The position numbers and the translations under genes were made by a program. A stretch of DNA of 64,000 nt from Saprospiraceae bacterium (GTDB taxonomy: Bacteria > Bacteroidota > Bacteroidia > Chitinophagales > Saprospiraceae), in NCBI GenBank assembly GCA_027488935.1, contig JAIYAP010000059.1, forward strand, positions 82,842 through 146,841, in the 5' to 3' direction. The notes under the pieces were generated by a model. The model made no database searches. It saw only the letters and a program-made list of their open reading frames with translations, and was not told the DNA's origin. This document shows positions 41,649 to 50,130 of the stretch, in pieces (the first letter of the stretch is position 1; each line of letters starts with the position of its first letter).

Positions 41649-42920
41649 ATGATTAAAATGATATGCCTTATCCTCGGCGGCGGCGCAGGATCCCGCTTAC
41701 ACCCACTGACTGAAAAACGCTCCAAACCGGCCGTTCCAATTGGTGGTAAATACCGTTTGATCGATATTCCGATCTCCAATTGTATTCATTCAGGCGTAAA
41801 GCGCATGTTTGTATTAACCCAATACAACTCTGCTTCCCTCAATGCACACATTAAAAACTCCTATAATTTTGATATTTTCACCCGCGGTTTTGTCGATATC
41901 TTAGCAGCCGAACAAACCCCCGGTAACAAAGACTGGTTTCAGGGTACCGCTGATGCAGTGCGCCAAAGCCGGAAACACTACGAACGCCAGGATTTTGATT
42001 TGCTTCTGATTCTGTCAGGCGACCAATTATATCAAATGGATTTTGAGGCCATGGCCCAACACCATATTGAGAAAAATGCCGATATTACCATCGCCTGCCT
42101 GCCTGTTGACGAACGCGATGCAACCGGTTTCGGTATTATGAAAGTAGACAGTGATAGCTATATCCCGCGCTTCATTGAAAAACCGGATACCGATGAACTA
42201 CCCAATTGGGTGAGCGAGGTAAGTCCCACCAATAAAAAACAGGGGAAAAACTACCTGGCATCTATGGGTATTTACATCTTTAACCGCAAGGCGCTCAACG
42301 ACTTGTTTGATGAACATCCCGATTCTACCGATTTTGGTAAAGAAATCATTCCCGCAGCAATTGAATCAGGCCGCAAAGTGGTTGCCTACCAATATGAAGG
42401 CTACTGGACAGATATTGGTACCATTCGCTCCTTCTTTGAAGCCAATATTGAGCTGACCGATCATATCCCGGCTTTTAATTTGTTCGATAGCACCCACCCG
42501 ATTTATACCCGCGGCCGAATGTTGCCACCCGCCAAGTTTTACGGCGGTACCCAACTAAACCGCGCCTTGATTGCAGAAGGTTCGATCATCCACGCACGCC
42601 TCATTGATGGCTCTATTGTGGGTATTCGTTCGCGTTTGGGCGAAAATACCGTCATCAAAGACTCAATTGTCATGGGCAACGATTACTACCAAACCCTCGA
42701 ACAAATCGCATCTGAAGAAAACAGCATCCCAATGGGTGTGGGTCATTATTGCCACATCGAGCATGCTATTTTGGATAAAGATTGCCGTATTGGCAACAAT
42801 GTCGTCATCAAAGGCGGCGACCATTTGCCCGATACCGAAACCGCCGAATACAGCATCCGCGATGGCGTAATCGTGGTCAAAAAAGGCGCCGTGATCGAAG
42901 AAGGTACCCGTATTATGTAG
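41649..42920 (+). CDS. glgC: Glucose-1-phosphate adenylyltransferase
   Basis: The 423-residue enzyme makes ADP-glucose from ATP and glucose-1-phosphate, the committed step of glycogen synthesis. Motifs include LILGGGAGSRLHPLT (nucleotide loop), RSKPAVPIGGKYRLIDIPIS, QGTADAVRQ, ILSGDQLYQMD, FIEKPD and a C-terminal left-handed helix domain (IIHARLIDGSIVGIRS, VIKDSIVMGND). The length is normal. It follows glgA on the same strand and is probably co-transcribed. An alternative start three codons downstream (MICLILGGG) is possible. An exact -7 element for the next gene follows 11 bases after the stop. Confidence 0.96.
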   Translation: MIKMICLILGGGAGSRLHPLTEKRSKPAVPIGGKYRLIDIPISNCIHSGVKRMFVLTQYNSASLNAHIKNSYNFDIFTRGFVDILAAEQTPGNKDWFQGTADAVRQSRKHYERQDFDLLLILSGDQLYQMDFEAMAQHHIEKNADITIACLPVDERDATGFGIMKVDSDSYIPRFIEKPDTDELPNWVSEVSPTNKKQGKNYLASMGIYIFNRKALNDLFDEHPDSTDFGKEIIPAAIESGRKVVAYQYEGYWTDIGTIRSFFEANIELTDHIPAFNLFDSTHPIYTRGRMLPPAKFYGGTQLNRALIAEGSIIHARLIDGSIVGIRSRLGENTVIKDSIVMGNDYYQTLEQIASEENSIPMGVGHYCHIEHAILDKDCRIGNNVVIKGGDHLPDTETAEYSIRDGVIVVKKGAVIEEGTRIM

Positions 42921-42931
42921 GCCCAATGCAG

Positions 42932-42939
42932 TACCTTTG
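42932..42939 (+). promoter_or_regulatory. -7 promoter element of hmgA
   Basis: TACCTTTG is a perfect consensus match 24 bases before the hmgA ATG at 42964, so hmgA has its own promoter and is separated from the glycogen genes. The longer reading frame from 42937 would start inside this box. Confidence 0.7.
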
Positions 42940-42963
42940 CCGCGCCTAACTAAATTTTTTATT

Positions 42964-44118
42964 ATGCATTATTATACGCTCGGAAGCATTCCGCCCAAAC
43001 GCCATACCCAATTTCGAAAACCCGACGGCACGCTGTACAGCGAGGAACTCTTTAGTACAGAAGGCTTTAGCAACCTGTATTCGCTGCTGTATCACTGCAA
43101 CGCCCCTACCCAAATTGTTCAGGTAGGCGATCCGTACAGCATTGCGCCTAAAACGGTGCACGACAAACAACTCAAACACCGTTGCTTGAAAGGCTTTCAT
43201 ATTGAGCCGGTCGACGATTACCTGGAGTCGCGCAAACCCGTGTTGGTGAACAGCGATTGCAAAATCATTTTGGCGGCCCCGCGTAAAAGCATGGACACCT
43301 ATTTTTTCAAAAATGCCGACGCGGATGAAGTAATTTTTGTGCACGAAGGAACAGGGGTACTACACACTGCATACGGACAATTGCCTTTTTCCTACGGTGA
43401 TTACTTGGTTGTGCCGCGCGGTACAACCTACCAGTTAAAATTTGATGGGACGGATAATCGGCTGTTTATCGTAGAAAGCTACGGGCCGATTACCCCCCCA
43501 AAACGATACCGCAATCAATTTGGTCAACTCGAAGAACATGCACCTTATTGCGAACGCGATATCCGCAAACCACAACAATTGGAAACGCATGATGAAAAGG
43601 GCGACTTCTTGTTTTATATTAAAAAACAAGACAATATCTATCCTTATCATTATCTGAATCATCCATTTGATTTAATCGGTTGGGATGGGTATTTATATCC
43701 TTATGCGTTCAGCATTCATAACTTCGAGCCAATTACCGGGCGCTTGCACATGCCACCGCCCATTCATCAAACCTTTGATGGACACAACTTTGTGATTTGT
43801 TCGTTTGTGCCGCGTATGTACGATTACCATCCCTTGTCGATACCAGCGCCCTACAACCACTCCAACATTGATTCAGACGAGTTGTTGTACTACGTGGATG
43901 GCGACTTTATGAGCCGCAAACACGTAGAACGAGGCATGATCACGCTACATCCAGGCGGTATTCCACATGGTCCACACCCGGGCACGGTGGAGAAAAGTAT
44001 CGGTGCCAAAGAAACTAAGGAATTGGCGGTGATGGTCGATACTTTCCGTCCACTTTTGATGACGGAATATGCGGCAGGTATTGAGGATGGGAATTATTAC
44101 AAGTCCTGGATACAGTAA
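42964..44118 (+). CDS. hmgA: Homogentisate 1,2-dioxygenase
   Basis: The 384-residue protein opens the ring of homogentisate in tyrosine and phenylalanine breakdown. Family features are YTLGSIPPKRHTQFR at the N-terminus, the cupin strands VIFVHEGTGVLHTAYG and YGDYLVVPRGTTYQ, and the iron-binding region YNHSNIDSDELLYYVDGDF with GMITLHPGGIPHGPHPG. I start at 42964 (MHYYTLG) because the promoter box covers the upstream in-frame start. Neighbouring genes of the pathway (fumarylacetoacetase, HPPD) are not in the window, so the pathway is scattered here. The gene is close to the usual length for the bacterial form. Confidence 0.93.
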   Translation: MHYYTLGSIPPKRHTQFRKPDGTLYSEELFSTEGFSNLYSLLYHCNAPTQIVQVGDPYSIAPKTVHDKQLKHRCLKGFHIEPVDDYLESRKPVLVNSDCKIILAAPRKSMDTYFFKNADADEVIFVHEGTGVLHTAYGQLPFSYGDYLVVPRGTTYQLKFDGTDNRLFIVESYGPITPPKRYRNQFGQLEEHAPYCERDIRKPQQLETHDEKGDFLFYIKKQDNIYPYHYLNHPFDLIGWDGYLYPYAFSIHNFEPITGRLHMPPPIHQTFDGHNFVICSFVPRMYDYHPLSIPAPYNHSNIDSDELLYYVDGDFMSRKHVERGMITLHPGGIPHGPHPGTVEKSIGAKETKELAVMVDTFRPLLMTEYAAGIEDGNYYKSWIQ

Positions 44119-44150
44119 AAAAAACGCTACCCGGCCTTTGACGGATAGCG
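44117..44150 (-). terminator. Terminator following the 53-residue ORF
   Basis: On the minus strand CGCTATCCG and CGGGTAGCG pair around a short loop (one mismatch) and are followed by eight T residues. It sits 30 bases downstream of the stop of the small ORF at 44180-44341 and so supports that ORF as a transcribed gene. It also overlaps the end of hmgA on the other strand. Confidence 0.7.
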
Positions 44151-44179
44151 CAATTCGCTCGGCAGGTCGAATAAATGGA

Positions 44180-44341
44180 TTATTGCTTCCCAAAAGAAGC
44201 GATGTGTACCGGGATCATAATCAGGCAAGTGATTAAAATGGCTGGAATACTGAGCATCAGTAAAAAGCCCTGGAAAACTATGTTGTAGCTTGCAATGGCA
44301 GGCGCTTGTTCGAGCGTACGAAGGGATGAACGGAAAGGCAT
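44180..44341 (-). CDS. Small single-helix membrane protein, 53 residues
   Basis: The minus strand encodes a 53-residue protein starting MPFRSSLRTLEQAP, with one hydrophobic segment at about residues 21-48 (IVFQGFLLMLSIPAIL followed by ITCLIMIPV) and ending SFGKQ. The basic N-terminus and single helix suggest an inner-membrane peptide with N-in orientation. I do not recognise a family. Support comes from an intrinsic terminator 30 bases downstream on the same strand and an AT-rich promoter-like stretch upstream (TATAAATATTATATTTAA on the minus strand). No Shine-Dalgarno site is present, as expected for the phylum. It could still be a chance reading frame. Confidence 0.5.
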   Translation of the reverse strand: MPFRSSLRTLEQAPAIASYNIVFQGFLLMLSIPAILITCLIMIPVHIASFGKQ

Positions 44342-44825
44342 AGCAAAAAATCGGTTTAAAAACTGGATTACAAATTAAATATAATATTTATATACGTTTA
44401 CAATAATGTTATTGTTGTAAAAATTTCATTTTTAACATTTGACTGTTTGCGGAGGGAGGTAAAATACAAAACAGTCCATGGAGCAAATCGTCTATCCAAT
44501 CGAAAATCGCGCATTCGGATTGTCCTAAATAAAAAAAGCCCCGACACTTTTGTCGGGGCGAAATAACCAAATCAAACTTTCTGTGAAGTTTTATCTTTAA
44601 GGCGAGCGCCTAACATTCAAGGTGTTGAACAAAGCAAAACAAAAACCTATGTTTCATTAAGCAAGAACTATACATCCAAAGGACGGTATAATTTACAAAA
44701 GGTTGCATTAATTTAGGTAAACACACGGTTTTTAGGTGCCAATATTCGTTTTAAATCGCCCAACGGAAATGCAGGTTTTTGCAGATCAATTGTTATTAGA
44801 CTTGTTGCGGTGGGGAACAACAAGT
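44342..44825. other. 484-bp region without protein gene; possible small RNA
   Basis: The right two thirds end, on the minus strand, in a strong intrinsic terminator at 44531-44559 that lies about 270 bases beyond the nearest minus-strand stop codon. No protein reading frame of useful size lies in between. A separate hairpin (44801-44826) already follows the barrel gene. A small non-coding RNA between about 44700 and 44531 on the minus strand would explain the extra terminator, but no exact promoter box was found. Confidence 0.3.
44531..44559 (-). terminator. Strong intrinsic terminator
   Basis: GCCCCGACA and TGTCGGGGC form a perfect nine-base-pair stem with a four-base loop, followed on the minus strand by T7. 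Confidence 0.85.
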
Positions 44826-44826
44826 C
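44801..44826 (-). terminator. Hairpin at the end of the barrel gene
   Basis: GACTTGTTG and CAACAAGTC pair directly after the stop codon of the barrel gene. The T-tract on the minus strand is weak, so it may only be a partial terminator or a 3' stabiliser. Confidence 0.5.
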
Positions 44827-45449
44827 TATTTAACAATGGCAATATTTATGCCGATAATTAAGCGGGAAGGATTGTTGGCGAAACTGTAGGACTTTCCATA
44901 GAAATTGACCTGTTCGCCTGCTTTATAAAAGTTGCCCTCGTAACGAATATCGGCAGAAATGCGACCGTTGCCGATGGTAAGGCCCGCCTGATAACCCCAG
45001 GTCATTTTATCGAAACGCTCTGAATATCCTTTAAAATCAGTGAGTTCGGAAGTACTGTTCAGGAAATAATGGCCCACTGGGCCGCCCATGACCCGAACCG
45101 GACCAAGTTTAAAACCGACCAAAATGGGCAGATCCAGGTTTTGATACTTTTCGCTTTTTACAATTTCACCCAGGTTGCCATCGCTTACTCGATAGTCTGT
45201 TCTGCTCGAATTCAGCAAAATTTCGGGTTGGATAAAAATTTTGTTACCAAAACGGAAGTACGCACCAAACTGGGTGCCGAATTTGAAATCTTTTACACCG
45301 AAGTTGAACGCCGTATCGGCAACTACGCTGATATCGGATGGCTTCTTAACTTGGGTGTTGACGCCCCCTTTCAAACCAAAAGAAAAGAATTGAGCGTGTG
45401 CGGTGCTGCAAACGAGCACGAATAGGCTGGCAAAAATGAGATGTTTCAT
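44826..45449 (-). CDS. PorT-family outer-membrane beta-barrel protein
   Basis: The 207-residue protein has a signal peptide (HLIFASLFVLVCSTAHA, then QFFSFG) and the layout of the small outer-membrane barrel family seen throughout Bacteroidota (GLKGGVNTQVKKPS, FKFGTQFGAYFRFGNKIFIQPEILL, LDLPILVGFKLGPVRVMGGP, GYQAGLTIGNGRISADIRYEG, final IIGINIAIVK). These eight-stranded barrels mostly have no known function; some, such as PorT, belong to the T9SS machinery. The match here is only to the general family. I start at 45449; an upstream extension lacks a signal. The gene is divergent from engB and ends in a hairpin. Confidence 0.85.
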   Translation of the reverse strand: MKHLIFASLFVLVCSTAHAQFFSFGLKGGVNTQVKKPSDISVVADTAFNFGVKDFKFGTQFGAYFRFGNKIFIQPEILLNSSRTDYRVSDGNLGEIVKSEKYQNLDLPILVGFKLGPVRVMGGPVGHYFLNSTSELTDFKGYSERFDKMTWGYQAGLTIGNGRISADIRYEGNFYKAGEQVNFYGKSYSFANNPSRLIIGINIAIVK

Positions 45450-45573
45450 CGTTATAGAATTGGATTTTGTGCGTTTAAAACGAGCAGTGCCTGTTCTTCG
45501 TACTATTTGCACCCTAAATGCAAATGATTTAACCTTTTCCTAACCAGGACGCTTAATGCAGCGTTAAGTGCTG

Positions 45574-45581
45574 TACCTTTG
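45574..45581 (+). promoter_or_regulatory. -7 promoter element of engB
   Basis: TACCTTTG, a perfect match, lies just 9 bases before the ATG at 45591, so the message would be nearly leaderless. A CTTAA/TTAAG inverted repeat lies just upstream (about 45552-45568). Confidence 0.65.
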
Positions 45582-45590
45582 CCCGTCAAT

Positions 45591-46205
45591 ATGGAAATCA
45601 ATACAACCGAGTTTGTGGGCAGTTTTCCCAAAACAAGCCTTTGTCCAACCGATGGCAGAGCAGAACTTGCATTCATAGGAAGGTCCAATGTAGGCAAATC
45701 TTCACTCATTAATATGCTTACGGGCAAAAAAGGGCTTGCCAAAGTATCGCAAACGCCTGGTAAAACCCAGCTGCTGAACTTTTTCCTCATCAACCACTTT
45801 TGGTATTTGGTGGATTTGCCGGGCTATGGCTACGCAAAAGTGTCGAAAGTAAAACAAAAAGTGCTTTCGGGCATGATCAAGTCCTACCTGTTCCAACGGG
45901 AAGCGCTGTTGATTGCTTTTGTACTGATCGATCCAAATATCCCGCCAACCAAAATTGACCTGGAATTTATTAATGGACTGGGAGAAGGCAATGTGCCCTT
46001 CGCGCTTGTTTTTACTAAAACGGATAAAATGGGGAAAATAGCGGTTCAGCAAAGTGTCGAACGATTTTTGGCCGCACTTTCAGAAACCTGGGAAACCCTC
46101 CCGCCCCATTTTGTCACTTCATCGGAGTACCGAACCGGCAGACCAGAGATGCTGGAGTACATAGATGGCTTGCTGAAACGCCATAAGCCGCCAACCAAAG
46201 CCTGA
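45591..46205 (+). CDS. engB: Ribosome biogenesis GTPase EngB/YsxC
   Basis: The 204-residue GTPase shows every G motif: GRSNVGKSSLIN (G1), TPGKTQLLNFF (G2), VDLPGYGYAKVSK (G3), TKTDKMGK (G4) and VTSSEYRTG (near G5). EngB helps assemble the large ribosomal subunit. The start at ATG 45591 is set by the promoter box at 45574-45581. The next gene begins 35 bases after its stop, so the acyltransferase, enoyl-CoA hydratase, reductase and ferredoxin genes that follow may share this transcript. The length is typical. Confidence 0.95.
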   Translation: MEINTTEFVGSFPKTSLCPTDGRAELAFIGRSNVGKSSLINMLTGKKGLAKVSQTPGKTQLLNFFLINHFWYLVDLPGYGYAKVSKVKQKVLSGMIKSYLFQREALLIAFVLIDPNIPPTKIDLEFINGLGEGNVPFALVFTKTDKMGKIAVQQSVERFLAALSETWETLPPHFVTSSEYRTGRPEMLEYIDGLLKRHKPPTKA

Positions 46206-46240
46206 TTTGTTTTAACCTAACCATTTTAGTACCTGTTGTT

Positions 46241-47944
46241 GTGAAACCAGTCAAGACATATCCGCGCATCATTGAAAATATTGAGGATTGGCCAATATAC
46301 CGCCTCAGCCAAGATCGTGCCGATTTCCTCCGCGCAATCGATGAATTTACCTTCCAGCGTACCAGCAGCCGACATAAAAAAGACCTGACCGATGTGATCG
46401 TAAAAACCATTTATCAGGAACGGATTCGGATTAAAGAAGATCCCTGGAAGGTGGATCCGCCCAACGACAAGGTGTTTTGGAATAAAATCAGCAAAAAACT
46501 GATTAAAAAGACCCTCGATCGCAACGACCCATCGGCGCACGAAGCCGCAGAAGATATTTTACAAAAAATAATTCATCGCTACTCGGAGGAAATTGTTGGA
46601 ACGTTCAAAATTTCAACGTTTAAGTTTGCCCAGCGTTTTTTGACGGTGCTTTTTAACCGACTTTTTAATGCTGCCGTTGAAAAAAGTATCACCAGCTTGT
46701 GGCGCGGCCGCCGTCAACTATATGAACGACTCAATATTTTTGGCGATGTAAATACGGTCCGCGATTTGTTCAAACACGGCACGGTGGTCGTGGTGCCTAC
46801 CCACTCCAGCAACCTGGATTCGATTTTGGTGGGGTACGCGATGGACCAAATTATGGGTCTACCCTCTTTTTCTTACGGTGCTGGTTTGAATTTGTACAAC
46901 TTTGGTCCTGCCGCCTATTATATGAACAGATTGGGTGCTTACCGGGTAGATCGCCGCAAAAAAAACAGTATTTACCTCGAAACGCTCAAAACCATGAGCA
47001 ATCTGAGCATTCAACGGGGGGTAAACAGCCTGTTTTTCCCCGGGGGTACGCGCTCGCGCTCGGGCGAGATTGAAACGGACTTGAAACGCGGCCTGCTCGG
47101 AACGACGGTAGAAGCGCAACGTGCACTGTGTCAGCAGGGTTCGGATAAAAAAGTGTTTATAGTACCCATGATTATTGGCTACCACAATGTGTTGGAAGCC
47201 CCGTTTTTGATCGAACAACATTTGCGCAGCACCGGCAAGGAAAATTATATCCGCCTCAAGGATGAAGGTAAAAGTATTCGGAGTTGGCTGCGCTTTATCT
47301 GGCGTTTTTTGTCTACCACCAACGATATCACCCTCAGTTTGGGCAAGCCCATGGATGTATTGGGCAATGTGGTAAACGCCGAAGGGCATAGTTTCGATCG
47401 TTTTGGCAATCAATTGGACATAAAAGAGTACTTTCTATCCAAAGGAGAAGTAAATGAAGACCACCAGCGGGAGGAAGAATACACCAAATTGCTGGCCGAA
47501 CGAATTGCCGAGCGGTATCAAGTAGACAATGTCGTGTTGAGTAGCCACTTAATTGCCTTTGCGGTGTTTGAAATGCTGGTACATGAAAATTCAAAACTGG
47601 ATTTATTCGGCATTTTACGCCTGCCAACTGACGATTATGTCTTTCCTTTTTCGGCAGTAGAAGATGTCATCGAGCAAATGCAGGTTCGATTGTTGGAATG
47701 GGAACGCGCCGGCAAAATCAATTTATCACCCGAAGTGCGGCTTCATCCCGATGAGGTAATTCGTGATGGCATGAAACGTTTGGGCGTTTTACACCGTGAA
47801 AAGCCCTTGATTTTCAACAAAAACGACGAAATCATCTCCTCCAATTTCCGATTGCTGTATTACTACCACAACCGATTAAACAGTTATGGCCTGGAAAAAT
47901 CAGTCAACTGGAAATCCGCAGAAGTAAACTTGACTACTTTTTAA
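46241..47944 (+). CDS. Glycerophosphate acyltransferase (PlsB-like)
   Basis: The 567-residue protein carries a PlsC/LPLAT acyltransferase domain at about 175-365, with the catalytic motif PTHSSNLDSI (H-x4-D), the substrate loop FFPGGTRSRSGE and FIVPMIIGYHNVLEAP. The long N- and C-terminal parts are like those of the PlsB/GPAT branch, which transfers acyl groups to glycerol-3-phosphate, the first step of phospholipid synthesis. It could instead use lysophosphatidic acid. The start is a GTG at 46241. It is membrane-associated by family but has no strong transmembrane helix. It lies between engB and an enoyl-CoA hydratase gene in one direction. Confidence 0.85.
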   Translation: MKPVKTYPRIIENIEDWPIYRLSQDRADFLRAIDEFTFQRTSSRHKKDLTDVIVKTIYQERIRIKEDPWKVDPPNDKVFWNKISKKLIKKTLDRNDPSAHEAAEDILQKIIHRYSEEIVGTFKISTFKFAQRFLTVLFNRLFNAAVEKSITSLWRGRRQLYERLNIFGDVNTVRDLFKHGTVVVVPTHSSNLDSILVGYAMDQIMGLPSFSYGAGLNLYNFGPAAYYMNRLGAYRVDRRKKNSIYLETLKTMSNLSIQRGVNSLFFPGGTRSRSGEIETDLKRGLLGTTVEAQRALCQQGSDKKVFIVPMIIGYHNVLEAPFLIEQHLRSTGKENYIRLKDEGKSIRSWLRFIWRFLSTTNDITLSLGKPMDVLGNVVNAEGHSFDRFGNQLDIKEYFLSKGEVNEDHQREEEYTKLLAERIAERYQVDNVVLSSHLIAFAVFEMLVHENSKLDLFGILRLPTDDYVFPFSAVEDVIEQMQVRLLEWERAGKINLSPEVRLHPDEVIRDGMKRLGVLHREKPLIFNKNDEIISSNFRLLYYYHNRLNSYGLEKSVNWKSAEVNLTTF

Positions 47945-47960
47945 ATACAATCTTTTACGC

Positions 47961-48743
47961 ATGACGTACGAAAATCTGAACATCGCATTCAACAACGGCA
48001 TCGCCTTGGTAACCATTACCCGCGAAAAAGCCCTCAATGCCCTGAACACGCAAACGATGCTCGAATTGCAGCATTTTTTTAGCACGGATGCTTACAACCA
48101 TGAAGGCCTCAAAGGTGTTATACTCACCGGCGCGGGCGAAAAAGCCTTTGTTGCGGGCGCAGACATTACCGAATTTAAAGGATTGTCGGCCAGTGAAGGC
48201 AAAGCGCTTGCCCAACGTGGACAGGATGTGTTTTTTCTGGTGGAGCGTTTTCCCAAGCCTGTGGTTGCTGCCGTAAATGGTTTTGCCTTAGGCGGTGGAT
48301 GCGAATTGGCCATGGCTTGTCACTTGCGGGTTGCAGGCGAAAAAGCCAAATTTGGACAGCCAGAAGTGAATTTGGGCCTCATTCCCGGCTATGGAGGTAC
48401 GCAACGTTTGATTCAATACATCGGCAAAACCAAAGCCATAGAATTGTTGATGACGGCTGATATCATTGGTGCGGCTGAGGCACATCAATTAGGCCTGGTT
48501 AATTACGTGGTACCTTCGGGCGCTGAAATTGAAAAAGCCACCGAATTAATTGAAAAAATAGCGAGCAAAGCACCGGTTGCCATTGCAAACATCATATCCA
48601 GCGTGAATGCGTATTTCGCTGAAAATGTGGATGGTTTTGCATTTGAAGTAGATGCTTTTGGCGCTTGTTGTCATACAGAAGATTTTCAAGAAGGAGCAAC
48701 TGCGTTTTTAGAAAAACGGAAAGCGGTGTTCACGGGGAAATAA
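47961..48743 (+). CDS. Enoyl-CoA hydratase/isomerase family protein
   Basis: The 260-residue crotonase-fold enzyme has the oxyanion-hole motifs AFVAGADITEF and GFALGGGCELAMACHL, and GLIPGYGGTQRLIQYIG. The two acidic residues of the hydratase active site are expected at the conserved Glu of GCELAMACHL and of the GQPEVNLGLIPG region, both present. It hydrates trans-2-enoyl-CoA in fatty acid oxidation or a short-chain pathway; substrate length is not readable. It begins 17 bases after the acyltransferase stop and the reductase gene follows after 12 bases, so they form one transcript. Confidence 0.93.
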   Translation: MTYENLNIAFNNGIALVTITREKALNALNTQTMLELQHFFSTDAYNHEGLKGVILTGAGEKAFVAGADITEFKGLSASEGKALAQRGQDVFFLVERFPKPVVAAVNGFALGGGCELAMACHLRVAGEKAKFGQPEVNLGLIPGYGGTQRLIQYIGKTKAIELLMTADIIGAAEAHQLGLVNYVVPSGAEIEKATELIEKIASKAPVAIANIISSVNAYFAENVDGFAFEVDAFGACCHTEDFQEGATAFLEKRKAVFTGK

Positions 48744-48755
48744 ATTTAACATTGC

Positions 48756-49784
48756 ATGCAAAATACGATTGAAACCGATATCCTGATTATCGGTGCCGGT
48801 CCGGTGGGACTGTTTACAGTGTTCGAAGCGGGTTTGTTAAAAATGCGTTGTCATTTGATGGATGCGTTGCCCCAGCCGGGTGGTCAGTTGACCGAAATTT
48901 ATCCAAAAAAGCCCATTTACGATATTCCCGGGTACCCCAGTGTACTTGCGGGTGATTTGGTGCAAAACCTGTTGAAGCAAATTGAGCCATTTGGTCCGGG
49001 CTTTACCATGGGCGAACGCGCCGAAACCCTTGAAAAACAAGCGGATGGGAAATTTTTGGTAACCGGTTCGCGTGGTACCAAACACATCACTTCTACCGTG
49101 TTTATTGCAGGCGGATTGGGCAGTTTTGAACCGCGCAAACCGCCCATTGCCAACATCGAGCAATACGAAGAACATGGCGTGGAGTACTTTGTGCGCGATC
49201 CGGAAATGTACCGCGGCAAAAAAGTGGTGATCGCCGGTGGTGGTGATTCTGCGTTGGACTGGACGATTTTTTTGGCAGAATTGACCCAGGAATTGACCTT
49301 GGTACACCGCCGTACCGAGTTTCGCGGTGCCCTGGATTCGGTTGAAAAAGTGATGGAACTGGCCGAAAAAGGTAAAATAAAACTAGTCACCAACGCACAA
49401 GTTATTGGTTTACAAGGCGATAAAGCACTGGAAGGCGTAAGCATCCAGCACGATACAGAAGGCGATATCCATATCGCAGCCGATCATTTTATCCCCTTGT
49501 TTGGTTTGACCCCAAAATTAGGCCCGATTGCCGATTGGGGACTTCAAATCCAAAACGGCGCGGTAGAAGTCAATACCCTGGATTATTCCACCAATGTGCC
49601 CGGTATTTATGCCATTGGCGACATCAACACTTATCCGGGCAAACTGAAATTGATCTTGTGCGGTTTCCACGAGGCGACCCTGGCGTGCCAATCAGCCTTC
49701 AAATACATTTACCCCGATAAAAAACTATCTTTTAAATACACCACGGTAACCGGCATCGAGGGGCTTCCGGCGCCGGTTGTTTAG
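48756..49784 (+). CDS. Ferredoxin-NADP+ reductase, type 2
   Basis: The 342-residue flavoprotein resembles thioredoxin reductase but has no CxxC active-site pair, which is the mark of the type 2 ferredoxin-NADP reductases. The motifs are LIIGAGPVGLFTVFEAG (FAD), QPGGQLTEIYPKKPIYDIPG, VVIAGGGDSALDWTIFL (NADPH), FGLTPKLGPI and YAIGDINTYPGKLKLILCGF. It exchanges electrons between NADPH and ferredoxin. A 2Fe-2S ferredoxin gene follows 28 bases downstream, an obvious partner. Confidence 0.93.
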   Translation: MQNTIETDILIIGAGPVGLFTVFEAGLLKMRCHLMDALPQPGGQLTEIYPKKPIYDIPGYPSVLAGDLVQNLLKQIEPFGPGFTMGERAETLEKQADGKFLVTGSRGTKHITSTVFIAGGLGSFEPRKPPIANIEQYEEHGVEYFVRDPEMYRGKKVVIAGGGDSALDWTIFLAELTQELTLVHRRTEFRGALDSVEKVMELAEKGKIKLVTNAQVIGLQGDKALEGVSIQHDTEGDIHIAADHFIPLFGLTPKLGPIADWGLQIQNGAVEVNTLDYSTNVPGIYAIGDINTYPGKLKLILCGFHEATLACQSAFKYIYPDKKLSFKYTTVTGIEGLPAPVV

Positions 49785-49812
49785 CCCCCTACCCTGTCAT
49801 AACCCAGCATTG

Positions 49813-50127
49813 ATGATTACGATTACTGTTATTGACCGCGAAAACGTACCCCACGCCCTGGAAACACCCATTGATATGGGCTTGAACCTCATGGAGTTGT
49901 GCAAAAGTTACGACTTACCCGTATTGGGCACCTGTGGCGGTATGGCCTTGTGCGCCTCCTGCCATGTGTACGTACGCAGCGCGCACACACTACACCCACC
50001 CACCGACGATGAACTGAATATGCTCGATTCCGCTTTTTTTGTGCAAGAAAACAGCCGCCTAGGCTGCCAGATCAAAATCAATAACCCAGATCTCGATGGG
50101 CTAGAGGTTGAATTAGCACCAGAGTAA
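49813..50127 (+). CDS. 2Fe-2S ferredoxin, adrenodoxin type
   Basis: The 104-residue protein has the cluster-binding pattern C-x5-C-x2-C in GTCGGMALCASCHVY and the fourth Cys in SRLGCQIKI, as in adrenodoxin and bacterial Fdx. The ATG at 49813 gives the family's usual length; a longer frame from 49777 overlaps the reductase gene. It probably receives electrons from the reductase gene product just upstream and passes them to unknown acceptors such as a desaturase or hydroxylase. It is the last gene of the run; a tandem 7-mer repeat and a convergent gene follow. Confidence 0.93.
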   Translation: MITITVIDRENVPHALETPIDMGLNLMELCKSYDLPVLGTCGGMALCASCHVYVRSAHTLHPPTDDELNMLDSAFFVQENSRLGCQIKINNPDLDGLEVELAPE

Positions 50128-50130
50128 TTC

